Positions 53,187 to 60,788 of a stretch of DNA of 64,000 nucleotides are shown one piece after another. A program made the translations under genes and the position numbers. A model generated the notes under the pieces. The model was not told the origin of the DNA, made no database searches, and saw only the letters and a program-made list of their open reading frames with translations. How positions within the stretch are numbered: the stretch's first letter is position 1; each line of letters starts with the position of its first letter. The DNA comes from an uncultured Campylobacter sp. (GTDB taxonomy: Bacteria > Campylobacterota > Campylobacteria > Campylobacterales > Campylobacteraceae): assembly GCF_937980635.1 (NCBI RefSeq), contig NZ_CALJPG010000030.1:1-64000 (forward strand), read 5' to 3'.

Positions 53187-54530
53187 GTGGAGACACTTAG
53201 GCTATTTTTGGCGCTTGCGGGTATCGTCGCAGTCGTCGCTTTACTGATCATGAAAAAGGATACTAAAACCGTGCTTATCGGCGTGGGTTTGGTGCTGTGC
53301 GTGCTTTGTCTAAAGCCTCTGGACGGGCTAAATGCCTTTACCTCGTATATGACTAAAGCAGGTCTTATTAAGGCGATCTGCGCCAGCATGGGTTTTGCTT
53401 TCGTGATGAAATTTACCGGCTGCGACCGCGCGCTCGTAAATTTACTCACCAGACCTCTTGGAAATATCGGATTTTTATTGATCCCTATCGTCGTGGCGCT
53501 TACATATTTTATCAATATCGCGATTCCTTCCGCTGCGGGCTGCTCGGCTGCGGTCGGCGCTACGCTGATCCCAGTGATGATGGCTGCCGGCGTTAAACCA
53601 GAGATGGCGGGCGCGGCGGTGTTTGCGGGAACTTTCGGTAGCGTTTTAAGCCCGGGCTCGGCGCACAACGTATTTGTCGCCGATATGGTAAAGGCGCACA
53701 ACCCATCTTACACGGTTCAAGACGTCATCGGGGTGCAGTTTTCTAGCGCGATTACCGCTTTGATCGTGGTTTTGATCGTAATGAGTATAACGGCGATAGT
53801 TTGCAAAGACTACACCAAGGGGGTGAATTATCTAGCGCAAAGAGAGGGCGGCGTAAATTCCGTTGCGTCAAATTCCGCCGACGGTTCAAATTTAGACGCG
53901 CAGCCTCAAAAGATAAACGTCTTATACGCGCTTATGCCGCTAGTACCGCTAGTGATCTTAGTAATCGGCGGCACGAGCCTAAATCAGGTCTCTTTCCTAA
54001 AATGGACGAAGATGGGCGTTGCCGAAGCGATGCTACTGGGCGCTATCCTCACCATCGCCGTTACTCTAACCGATCCTCAAAAAATTACGAAGGAATTTTT
54101 CAAAGGAATGGGTAGCGCGTATGCTGAGATCATAGGTATCATCATCGCAGCGGGCGTCTTCGTCGCGGGTCTTAGCGCGTGCGGAGCGATCGATTTCGTA
54201 ATCGAGTGGCTTAAAAACGAGCAGGGCTACGTAAAATTCGGCGGAACCTTCGTGCCGTTTTTTATGGGCGTCGTGACAGGCTCGGGAGATGCGGCGTCGA
54301 TGGCGTTCAACACCGCCGTGACCGTGCACGCCGACGCGTTGGGCTTTGAACAAGATAAGCTCGGTATGGCGGTTGCGATAAGCGGCGCGCTAGGCAGGAG
54401 TGCATCGCCGATTGCGGGCGCTTGCATCGTTTGCGCGGGACTTGCGATGGTAAGTCCTATTCAGATCGCCAAGAGAACGGCTCTAGGGATGTTTCTATCC
54501 GTCTGCATCATCGCATTTTTCATTTTGTAA
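53187..54530 (+). CDS. dcuC: Anaerobic C4-dicarboxylate transporter DcuC family
   Basis: 447 residues with about 12-13 membrane helices. LIKAICASMGFAFVMKFTGCDRALVNLL, INIAIPSAAGCSAAVGATLIPVMMAAGV, GTFGSVLSPGSAHNVFVADM and FFMGVVTGSGDAASMAFNTAV fit the DcuC family, which exchanges fumarate, succinate, malate or aspartate. Within this peptide operon a role in aspartate or succinate export/exchange is likely (inference). GTG start with AAGGAG upstream (aaaaggagttatcGTG). Confidence 0.88.
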   Translation: METLRLFLALAGIVAVVALLIMKKDTKTVLIGVGLVLCVLCLKPLDGLNAFTSYMTKAGLIKAICASMGFAFVMKFTGCDRALVNLLTRPLGNIGFLLIPIVVALTYFINIAIPSAAGCSAAVGATLIPVMMAAGVKPEMAGAAVFAGTFGSVLSPGSAHNVFVADMVKAHNPSYTVQDVIGVQFSSAITALIVVLIVMSITAIVCKDYTKGVNYLAQREGGVNSVASNSADGSNLDAQPQKINVLYALMPLVPLVILVIGGTSLNQVSFLKWTKMGVAEAMLLGAILTIAVTLTDPQKITKEFFKGMGSAYAEIIGIIIAAGVFVAGLSACGAIDFVIEWLKNEQGYVKFGGTFVPFFMGVVTGSGDAASMAFNTAVTVHADALGFEQDKLGMAVAISGALGRSASPIAGACIVCAGLAMVSPIQIAKRTALGMFLSVCIIAFFIL

Positions 54531-54542
54531 AAAGGGTTATTT

Positions 54543-55775
54543 GTGGATATCGTGCAGAGGTTTGTAAACTACACCAAAATTAACACCACCACAAATAGAG
54601 CCGCGGGTGCTGCGGGCATAATGCCCTCAAATCCCAAGGAGCTCGAGTTAGCAGGCCTCATAAAAGGCGAGCTAGAAGCCCTGGATATAAAAAATATCAG
54701 CCTTAGCGAAAAGTCGATTTTGATCGCTAAAATTCCCTCAAATTTAGACGCGCCCGCTGCGAGCATAGCGTTTTTCGCCCACCTTGATACCAGCGCTGAG
54801 CAGACGAATGATACCAAAGCTCAGATCGTAAGATACGAAGGCGGCGATATCTGCTTAAACAAAGAGCTAGAGATATATCTTAAAGAGAGCGAAAATGAGG
54901 AGCTGCGAGATTACAAAGGAGACGAGATTATCGTAACGGACGGCACTAGCTTGCTAGGCGCCGACGATAAGGCGGCGATCGCCGCGATCCTGAATGCGCT
55001 GGAATTTTTCGTCCAAAATCCGCAGATCAAGCACGGCGAGATAATCGCTTGCTTCGTACCGGACGAGGAGCAGGGCTTGCGGGGCGCAAAGGCACTGGAT
55101 GTAAGCGAGATAGGCGCAGACTTTGGCTACTGCCTTGATTGCTGCGGCATCGGTGAGTTTATCTACGAGAATTGGAACGCGGGCGATTGCGTCGTTACCT
55201 TCAAAGGCCAGTCCGCTCATCCGATGAACGCCAAGGGCAAGCTCGTAAATTCCTTGCTTTTGGCGCATAAGTTTATCTCGCTGCTGCCCGCGGGCGAGGC
55301 GCCCGAATACACAGAGGGCAAGGAGGGCTATTTTTGGGTCAAGGAGCTTAGCGGCAACAGCGCAAAGACTGTCCTAAAGATCGATGTGAGGGAATTTGAC
55401 GAGAAAAGATACGAGCAGCGCATGGAATTTTTGCAAAAAACTGCGGATGGGCTTCGCGCGATCTGGGGCGATCGGATCGAAATTTTACTAAACGACCGCT
55501 ATAAAAATGTCTATAACTTTTTGAAAAACGATGATGCGCCGGCGATACGTTTTGCGAAGCAGGCTTTTAAAAGCCTAAATATTGAGCCCAAGACCAAGCC
55601 TATGCGAGGTGGCTACGACGGCGCCGTCATCTCCGCAAAGGGGCTGCCGTGCCCGAACCTCTTTACCGGCGGGCATAATTTCCACTCGATTTACGAGTAT
55701 CTGCCCGTAGGCTCTTTAAAGGCAGCGAGCGAGGTGGTTAAGCAGATCATAACGCTGGCGGCGGCGCGAGCTTAG
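54543..55775 (+). CDS. pepT: Peptidase T (tripeptidase, M20)
   Basis: Zinc aminotripeptidase. FVNYTKINTTTNRAAG, FFAHLDTSAEQTND (metal His/Asp), TSLLGADDKAAIAAIL, CFVPDEEQGLRGAKALDV (catalytic Glu pair), VVTFKGQSAHPMNAKGKLVNSLLLA, DDAPAIRFAKQA and GGYDGAVISAKGLPCPNLFTGGHNFHSIYEYLPVGSL are the PepT blocks. 410 residues. GTG start after TTATTT. It is the last gene of the amidase-AbgA-pepE-dcuC-pepT operon. Confidence 0.92.
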   Translation: MDIVQRFVNYTKINTTTNRAAGAAGIMPSNPKELELAGLIKGELEALDIKNISLSEKSILIAKIPSNLDAPAASIAFFAHLDTSAEQTNDTKAQIVRYEGGDICLNKELEIYLKESENEELRDYKGDEIIVTDGTSLLGADDKAAIAAILNALEFFVQNPQIKHGEIIACFVPDEEQGLRGAKALDVSEIGADFGYCLDCCGIGEFIYENWNAGDCVVTFKGQSAHPMNAKGKLVNSLLLAHKFISLLPAGEAPEYTEGKEGYFWVKELSGNSAKTVLKIDVREFDEKRYEQRMEFLQKTADGLRAIWGDRIEILLNDRYKNVYNFLKNDDAPAIRFAKQAFKSLNIEPKTKPMRGGYDGAVISAKGLPCPNLFTGGHNFHSIYEYLPVGSLKAASEVVKQIITLAAARA

Positions 55776-55815
55776 CTCGGGCGCTTTCTACTCCGCGCGC
55801 AGATTTTAATTTAGC

Positions 55816-56025
55816 TCGTTTATTCCGCCGCGAAATTTTACCCTGCATAGCGTAATTTTTGGTCCCGTGGCAACGGATGATTCGGGCTACGACTATGACT
55901 CAGCTTTTGCGCGGTACCATTGTAGTGAGGAGGTAGTGGCATTTCTGCTCGCGCTTTACGATGGCGACGCGTGCGTGGGTGCGGCGGATCGAAACAACTT
56001 CGAGTTTAGCTTACAAGCTACGTGA
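55816..56025 (+). pseudogene. Possible gene remnant
   Basis: An open stretch without a start codon, after pepT. Its translation is protein-like and not low in complexity: it contains FGPVATDDSGYDYDSAF, ARYHCSEEVVAFLLALYDGD and VGAADRNNFEFSLQ, then a stop. The upstream end closes at a TAG at 55813. No family is recognised. It could be the C-terminal rest of a decayed gene. Confidence 0.3.
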
Positions 56026-56311
56026 TTTGACTACGCGGGAGAACGCTAATTTTTACGCTTTTAGCGCATCGCGATGAAACGGCAGCTTCTAGACTGCGTA
56101 TAGTCTTATAAAATTTAAGCTGATTTGATGTACATTTCGCGCCGAACGTGGCTTTGAAATTTAACGCGTGAGCTATGTATTTGACTTGCGATGCGAGCTC
56201 AAGCGCGCAATTTTCGGGCTCGACTTGCAAACTAGACGAAATTTTTGGCACGGTAAAAGTAAAATTTAACCACACAACGCGTTAAAATTTAAAGAAATTT
56301 AAGGAGTGAAA
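56026..56311. other. Gene-free stretch before the Rossmann-fold gene
   Basis: About 285 bases, part of a 536-base gap. A minus-strand frame (56018-56275) has no family-like features or ribosome site, and I do not accept it. AAATTT words are frequent. An AAGGAG site at 56301-56306 serves the next gene. Confidence 0.4.
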
Positions 56312-56947
56312 ATGGGAAAATCCGCCTTGGTGCTGGGCGCTACGGGCGTCGTAGGCAGGGAACTGGTGCGCGAGCTTTGCGAGAGCCCGGGTTACGATGA
56401 GGTAGAGGCGTGGACGCGCCGCGAGATAGGCTTTTGCCACCCTAAGCTTCGCGCGCAGGTCATTGATTTTGAGGGTATCTCGGATATTGCATCGTATAAA
56501 TTTGATGAAATTTTTTGCGCGCTTGGCACGACGATGAAGCAGGCGGGTTCGCGCGAGGCGTTTTTGCGCGTGGATGTGGACTACGTCTATGCGGTGGCGA
56601 AGTGGGGCAAAGCAGCGGGCGTGCGGTGCTTTGTGCTCGTATCAGCTCCGGGTGCGAACGAGGACTCGCTAAGCTTTTATCTACGCGCCAAAGGACGTAT
56701 TGAGCGGCGCGTGAGCGAGCTTCGCTTTGACAGCCTTCAGATCGTCCGTCCGCCGATAATCTTGGGCGAGAGACCTGATGCTCGCCCGCTAGAGCGGCTT
56801 GCGGCGGCGGTTTTTAAACTGCTGCCCGCCTGCGTGTTCGGCAAATTTAGACCGCTTAGCGGCGCAAGTATCGCCCGCGCGATGATAAATGCGGCTAGCA
56901 GCGACGCGCGCGGCGTGCAAATCTACGAGCCGCGGGAATTTCTATAA
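56312..56947 (+). CDS. NAD(P)-binding Rossmann-fold oxidoreductase (HTATIP2-like)
   Basis: 211 residues of the atypical short-chain dehydrogenase kind. ALVLGATGVVGRELVREL is the nucleotide-binding loop. EIFCALGTTMKQAGSREAFLRVDVDYVYAVAKWGKAAGVRCFVLVSAPGANEDSLSFYLRAKGRIE contains the Tyr-x-x-x-Lys-like YLRAKG. SLQIVRPPIILGER is a typical late block. These proteins resemble HTATIP2/TIP30-like or YwnB-type SDRs; the substrate is unknown. A GTG two codons upstream is possible, but AAGGAG favours the ATG at 56312. Confidence 0.82.
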   Translation: MGKSALVLGATGVVGRELVRELCESPGYDEVEAWTRREIGFCHPKLRAQVIDFEGISDIASYKFDEIFCALGTTMKQAGSREAFLRVDVDYVYAVAKWGKAAGVRCFVLVSAPGANEDSLSFYLRAKGRIERRVSELRFDSLQIVRPPIILGERPDARPLERLAAAVFKLLPACVFGKFRPLSGASIARAMINAASSDARGVQIYEPREFL

Positions 56948-57331
56948 ATCGCGAGTAAAATTTCAGCGCGAGAGCAGGATTAAATTTAAAACTAAAGTTT
57001 TAGGCAGTGTGGATAAAATTTTATAAATTGATCTACTTAAATTAAATTTTAAATTTAATATAATTTTATAGTAAAATTTCTCGCTTGAAATTTTCAGCGT
57101 GGAATCTTGCATACTGTGTTGTTGCAAAATTTTGTTATAAAACCCTATGCTAAAATTTTAGGACTAAATTTGCGGTGTATTTAGTTTAGCCGCAAATGAA
57201 GCTTCCTAGGGCTTTAAGCTCGCATGCGGTTATGGCAACTTCAAGCCCCGAAACGATCGTAAGTTTTGCAAATTTACAAATTCGCGATATTAAATCCTAA
57301 AAATTATGAGCTACTTAGGAGGCGAAAACGT
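56948..57331. other. Gene-free stretch
   Basis: About 380 AT-rich bases, with no credible frame. The right end has a perfect hairpin (next feature). Nothing else is recognised. Confidence 0.4.
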
Positions 57332-57346
57332 CTATTTTTTCGCCTC
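57319..57346 (-). terminator. Hairpin at the end of the sapC-like gene
   Basis: GAGGCGAAAA at 57319-57328 pairs perfectly with TTTTCGCCTC at 57337-57346, with the minus-strand stop codon in the loop. There is no T run after the stem on the minus strand, so termination is uncertain. Confidence 0.35.
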
Positions 57347-58018
57347 TTTCTGCGCGGTCGGTGGGTCAAGCTGCATGATCTTATCGCCTAGGCGCTGAAA
57401 ATTTGCAAGGCTTTTTAGGTGGAAATACGCTAACTCCAGATATCCGCGGCGCGCGAAATCCGCGAGCTTTTTATCGCTTAGCTTCAAAAGCTTCTCGCGA
57501 TTTACGACCGAAAAGCCGTTCAGCAAAGACGATTCCTTGCCGCTAGAGTTGATGCCGAGCTCCTTGGCCTCTAAAATCCCAGCCTTTTGAAATTCCGCCG
57601 CCGCAACGCGCGTGCGCATATCTAAATCGGCGTAGTTTTTCATCACCTCTTTTAAATTTTGTAAAAACGGCGTCGGTTTGCCGTCTTTAAAAAGCGCCTC
57701 GCCGTCGCCTTTGATCTGCTGCGCGTCCTCATCGAAGCAGATCGCCGTTTGCTCGCCGATCTGGGCTAGGAAAAACGGATAATTCTGCACCGAGGAAGGC
57801 ACCGTTCCTTTATAATCCTTATCGATTAGGACGTTTTTGGTGCGCCCTAGCAGCGCCACCATTTTGGGCTCTTTTTCGATGGTAAATACGATAACGAGGT
57901 TGTCCGCGCAAAACGGAATCTCCGGCGCGATTACAGGCACGAAAGGCGCGGTAGGGAATGCATCCGCGTGATACTGTAAATCCGCGTGTTTAACGCTATC
58001 TAATACGACTGGGGTCAT
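57332..58018 (-). CDS. SapC-family protein
   Basis: 228 residues with the SapC layout: FVPVIAPEIPFCADNLVIVF, PKMVALLGRTKNVLIDKDYKGTVPSSVQNYPFFLAQI, ICFDEDAQQIKGDGEALF and a C-terminal VNREKLLKLSDKKLADFARRGYLELAYFHLKSL. The family is named after C. fetus SapC, a gene of the S-layer secretion cluster, but relatives occur in bacteria without an S-layer. Its biochemical role is unknown. There is no signal peptide and no S-layer or type I secretion gene close by, so a secretion role cannot be inferred from context. Confidence 0.87.
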   Translation of the reverse strand: MTPVVLDSVKHADLQYHADAFPTAPFVPVIAPEIPFCADNLVIVFTIEKEPKMVALLGRTKNVLIDKDYKGTVPSSVQNYPFFLAQIGEQTAICFDEDAQQIKGDGEALFKDGKPTPFLQNLKEVMKNYADLDMRTRVAAAEFQKAGILEAKELGINSSGKESSLLNGFSVVNREKLLKLSDKKLADFARRGYLELAYFHLKSLANFQRLGDKIMQLDPPTAQKEAKK

Positions 58019-58137
58019 GTTAGTCCTTTAAAAAATTTTAGCAATTATATAAAAAAGAATATTAAAATTCTAAAGGGTTTTAAAATTTCAGCTGTTTTTA
58101 CTTGCGTAAATTTAGACATTTAGAATTTTAAATTTGA

Positions 58138-58143
58138 TAGAAT
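58138..58143 (+). promoter_or_regulatory. Extended -10 promoter element for cysQ
   Basis: AAATTTGATAGAATCA contains TAGAAT with TTTGA before it, 24 bases before the GTG start. The same 14-base arrangement precedes the PAP2-phosphatase gene at 18148. Confidence 0.5.
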
Positions 58144-58167
58144 CACCGTTAAATTTAAGGAGCGAAA

Positions 58168-58941
58168 GTGGGCTTGGATGAGCTTTTGGCGCTTGCCGAG
58201 GACGCCGCAAAAAAGGCAAACGCCGCGATAATGCAAAACTACGACAAATTCGATATTTTTGTCAAAGCGGACAGATCGCCGCTTACGAATGCCGATCTTG
58301 CGGCAAACGATGTGATAATGCGTACTCTAGAGCCCAGCGGCATCGCGATCTGCTCGGAAGAGCGCGTACTGGATAGCAAACAGCGCATGAGCGAGGAGAG
58401 ATTTTGGCTCATAGATCCGCTGGACGGCACGAAGGAGTTCATCGCACGCAACGGCGAGTTTTGCGTCTGCATCGCGCTGATCGAGCATGGGCGCCCGATT
58501 TTAGCGGCGATCGGCGTGCCCGTAAGCGGCGACGTATATAGCTCAAACGGCGACGGAGTCTATAAAAACGGCGTCCTGCTCGCTCGCCCCGCTAGCGCGC
58601 CTCAAATTTTCATGCACGGCCGACATAGCAAATCCGAAAAATATCCGCAATTTGCGCAAAAATTTGGAATGCAGCTCGTGCGCAAGGGCTCTGCGATAAA
58701 ATTTTGCATTTTAGCCGAGGGAGGTGCGAGCGCATATGCGAGATTTAGCGATTGTTCGCTTTGGGACATCGCCGCGGGAGATTTTTTGTTGCATCAAAGC
58801 GGCGGAGCGGTAGTGGATCTAAAGATAATGAAGGCGCCGCTTTATAATGGAAAAAGCCTGATAAATAACCATTATTTGGCGGTCGGCGCGAGTGCGGTAA
58901 AATTATTGCCTAAAATGTTGGAGTTCGCAAAGAATTTTTAA
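58168..58941 (+). CDS. cysQ: 3'(2'),5'-bisphosphate nucleotidase CysQ
   Basis: Removes the 3'-phosphate from PAP (and PAPS), a by-product of sulfate assimilation and acyl carrier protein maturation. The inositol-monophosphatase-fold motifs are DRSPLTNADLAAN, ICSEE (metal Glu) and FWLIDPLDGTKEFIARNGEFCVCIALIEHGRPILAAIGVP, followed by CSLWDIAAGDFLLHQSGGAVVDL. 257 residues. The GTG start follows AAGGAG. Confidence 0.93.
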   Translation: MGLDELLALAEDAAKKANAAIMQNYDKFDIFVKADRSPLTNADLAANDVIMRTLEPSGIAICSEERVLDSKQRMSEERFWLIDPLDGTKEFIARNGEFCVCIALIEHGRPILAAIGVPVSGDVYSSNGDGVYKNGVLLARPASAPQIFMHGRHSKSEKYPQFAQKFGMQLVRKGSAIKFCILAEGGASAYARFSDCSLWDIAAGDFLLHQSGGAVVDLKIMKAPLYNGKSLINNHYLAVGASAVKLLPKMLEFAKNF

Positions 58942-58963
58942 GTTAAATTTATAGTAAACGTTC

Positions 58964-58969
58964 TATAAT
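58964..58969 (+). promoter_or_regulatory. -10 promoter element of the pseudopilin gene
   Basis: CTATAATATAAG contains the consensus TATAAT about 36 bases before the ATG. Confidence 0.5.
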
Positions 58970-59004
58970 ATAAGTCCAAAAATTTTTTATCAAAGGATAA
59001 AAAC

Positions 59005-59400
59005 ATGAAGGGCTTTACTATGATCGAATTAATTTTCGTGATCGTGATTTTAGGTGTTTTGGCGGCAGTTGCCATTCCAAAACTAGCAGCTACACGCGAT
59101 GATGCAGAAGTCGTTAGAGCAGCGCAGAATGTATCTACATCGCTGACTGATCTAATGGCTTATTATACTTCGCAAGGCGAGTATGATAATAGCACGACAG
59201 GTTTTAACAACATGACAAATGTTAAAAATCCTATTACCGTAAAAGGCAAGACTTGTGCTACATATACCGTCGATAGCAAAACCAAGGTTACTCTTACAAA
59301 AAAGATGGATGGTTTATGCGCTCAGGTATGGGATATGCCGGGGTTAAAGAATATAAATGCCGTCTATGCGTCTGACGCTTTATTGATTATTAAGCAGTAG
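59005..59400 (+). CDS. Type II secretion / competence-type pseudopilin
   Basis: 131 residues. The class III leader is MKG followed by FTMIELIFVIVILGVLAAVAIPKL, with Glu at +5 of the mature protein, the cut site of prepilin peptidase. The hydrophobic N-terminal helix and short globular tail with two cysteines (GKTCATYTV, MDGLCAQVW), probably a disulfide, fit a minor pseudopilin such as those of the Campylobacter competence (Cts) system. AAGGATAAAAAC lies before the ATG. Together with comM it suggests a transformable organism. Single gene. Confidence 0.85.
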   Translation: MKGFTMIELIFVIVILGVLAAVAIPKLAATRDDAEVVRAAQNVSTSLTDLMAYYTSQGEYDNSTTGFNNMTNVKNPITVKGKTCATYTVDSKTKVTLTKKMDGLCAQVWDMPGLKNINAVYASDALLIIKQ

Positions 59401-59407
59401 CTTCTTT

Positions 59408-59430
59408 GGCGCAGGGACTATCTCTGCGCC
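59408..59430. terminator. Hairpin terminator between convergent genes
   Basis: GGCGCAG at 59408-59414 pairs perfectly with CTGCGCC at 59424-59430, with three further pairs inward, followed by TTCTTATTT. It ends the pseudopilin transcript and probably also the facing DsbB-like gene. Confidence 0.6.
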
Positions 59431-60029
59431 TTCTTATTTATAAATCCAAGAAAAATTCCAATCATCCAAATAATTGCGAAAAATATAAAGATAAAACTCC
59501 AAAATTGCGCCAGATCCACGCTTTTGCTTGCTGGAAACAGATACCAGCCTCCGCTATAAAGAGCCGTCAGTTTAGCTTGTAGCCCCTCTAGCATTGTATC
59601 GGTCGGTACCGCCGGTACGTCGAATGCGCAGCTGTTAAATGGCTTAAAAATTGGCACTATGCTTAGATCAAAATTTAAAAATCTCACCGCTCCACCGCAG
59701 CCGCTCATCCCGCTCATATCTCCGTTCCCTCGCAGTACCGTGTGAATTTTAGCTAAATTTAGCGACGAGACAAATCCTAGCGCCGCGCCGTAAAACCACA
59801 CCGCATATCCGCAGATCGCGCCGTAAACGTCCTTGCCACAAACCGCTAAAATCACCGCTCCTAGCGCTATGGCGCAAAGCCCGAATCTCACGTGAATGCT
59901 AAAGCTTTCTGGATAGATAAAAAGGAATTTTTGCAAGAAAAAATATGAAAATGCTAGCCAAAAAAGCGCCCAGATAGCACAAAAAGCGAGAAATTTTTTA
60001 GAGTATCTGTTTTGAAATTTTAAAATCAT
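59418..60029 (-). CDS. DsbB-like membrane protein lacking the first CXXC motif
   Basis: 203 residues, four hydrophobic segments (about 13-32, 48-66, 68-88, 175-197). The order matches the Campylobacter DsbB/DsbI group: after helix 1 the usual CxxC-(V/I)-x-I-R-F becomes PESFSIHVRFGL; then GYAVWFYGAALGFVSSLNLAKIH. The long second loop has GCGG, NSCAFDVPAVP, and GGWYLFPASKSVDLAQF. Only the loop-2 cysteines remain. DsbB reoxidises DsbA through both cysteine pairs and quinone, so this one probably cannot do so in the usual way. The family assignment is from motif memory. Confidence 0.6.
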   Translation of the reverse strand: MILKFQNRYSKKFLAFCAIWALFWLAFSYFFLQKFLFIYPESFSIHVRFGLCAIALGAVILAVCGKDVYGAICGYAVWFYGAALGFVSSLNLAKIHTVLRGNGDMSGMSGCGGAVRFLNFDLSIVPIFKPFNSCAFDVPAVPTDTMLEGLQAKLTALYSGGWYLFPASKSVDLAQFWSFIFIFFAIIWMIGIFLGFINKKAQR

Positions 60030-60125
60030 AAAAATCCTTTCCTCGCATGATTTTATAATAAATTGCAGATATTTTTGCTAAAATTCCAGCTTTTATAGCA
60101 AAAATTTAAAGCAAAGGGTAAAATT

Positions 60126-60695
60126 TTGAAGGGTTTTTTACGCAAATTAGAAAGAGCTTTTGATGCGTTTGCAAATATCTTAGGCGTATTGAGTATCGTA
60201 TTTTTGGCGCTTTTAGTTATAGTCGTTTTTTACAACGTTGTGGCGCGCTATCTTTTTCCAGCCGCAAATTCCGTCGCTATGCAAGAACTTACGTGGTGGC
60301 TATATTCGGCGATGTTTTTATTCGGTGTGACCTACGCGCTTAAAGAAAACGCCCACGTTCGCGTGGATATTTTTTACGAAAATTTTAGCCCCACTGCAAA
60401 AGCGCTCATAAATATCTTAGGCACGATATTTTTCATTTTGCCTTTCGTGGCGCTCGTGGCGTTCTTTTCGATCGATTATGTAAGCGAGGCTTATACGAGC
60501 CATGAGGCCAGCGCCAATCCTGGCGGCATGCAGCATCTTTGGATCATCAAGTCCGCAATCACGCTTAGCTATGCGTTTTTATTTATCTACGCGTTTGGAT
60601 TTTTGATTAAAAATATTAACGCCCTGCTTGATGTTAGGGAAAACAAAGGCTCGGAATTTCTTAGTGGAAATTCTTCGGGCGCACAGAGTGTGTGA
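60126..60695 (+). CDS. TRAP transporter small permease subunit (DctQ family)
   Basis: 189 residues, four membrane segments. The core AMQELTWWLYSAMFLFGVTYALKENAHVRVDIFYENF is the DctQ hallmark (E..W..Y......G....L.....H.R.D). It acts with a DctM permease and a periplasmic DctP solute receptor for uptake of organic acids driven by ion gradients. Start is TTG with AAAGGGT upstream. DctM follows after 93 bases. No DctP gene is in view. Confidence 0.9.
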   Translation: MKGFLRKLERAFDAFANILGVLSIVFLALLVIVVFYNVVARYLFPAANSVAMQELTWWLYSAMFLFGVTYALKENAHVRVDIFYENFSPTAKALINILGTIFFILPFVALVAFFSIDYVSEAYTSHEASANPGGMQHLWIIKSAITLSYAFLFIYAFGFLIKNINALLDVRENKGSEFLSGNSSGAQSV

Positions 60696-60788
60696 GGGCA
60701 AAATGAGCTTAAATTTAAAATTCTATAAATTTCACACTTTTTGCGCTTGGGCGAAATTTTGCCATGGCAAGATAAAAGGTGGCGAGCT

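Noticed and set aside
56018..56275. Minus-strand frame of 85 codons
   Set aside because: No ribosome site or recognised motif, and it overlaps the end of the possible gene remnant.
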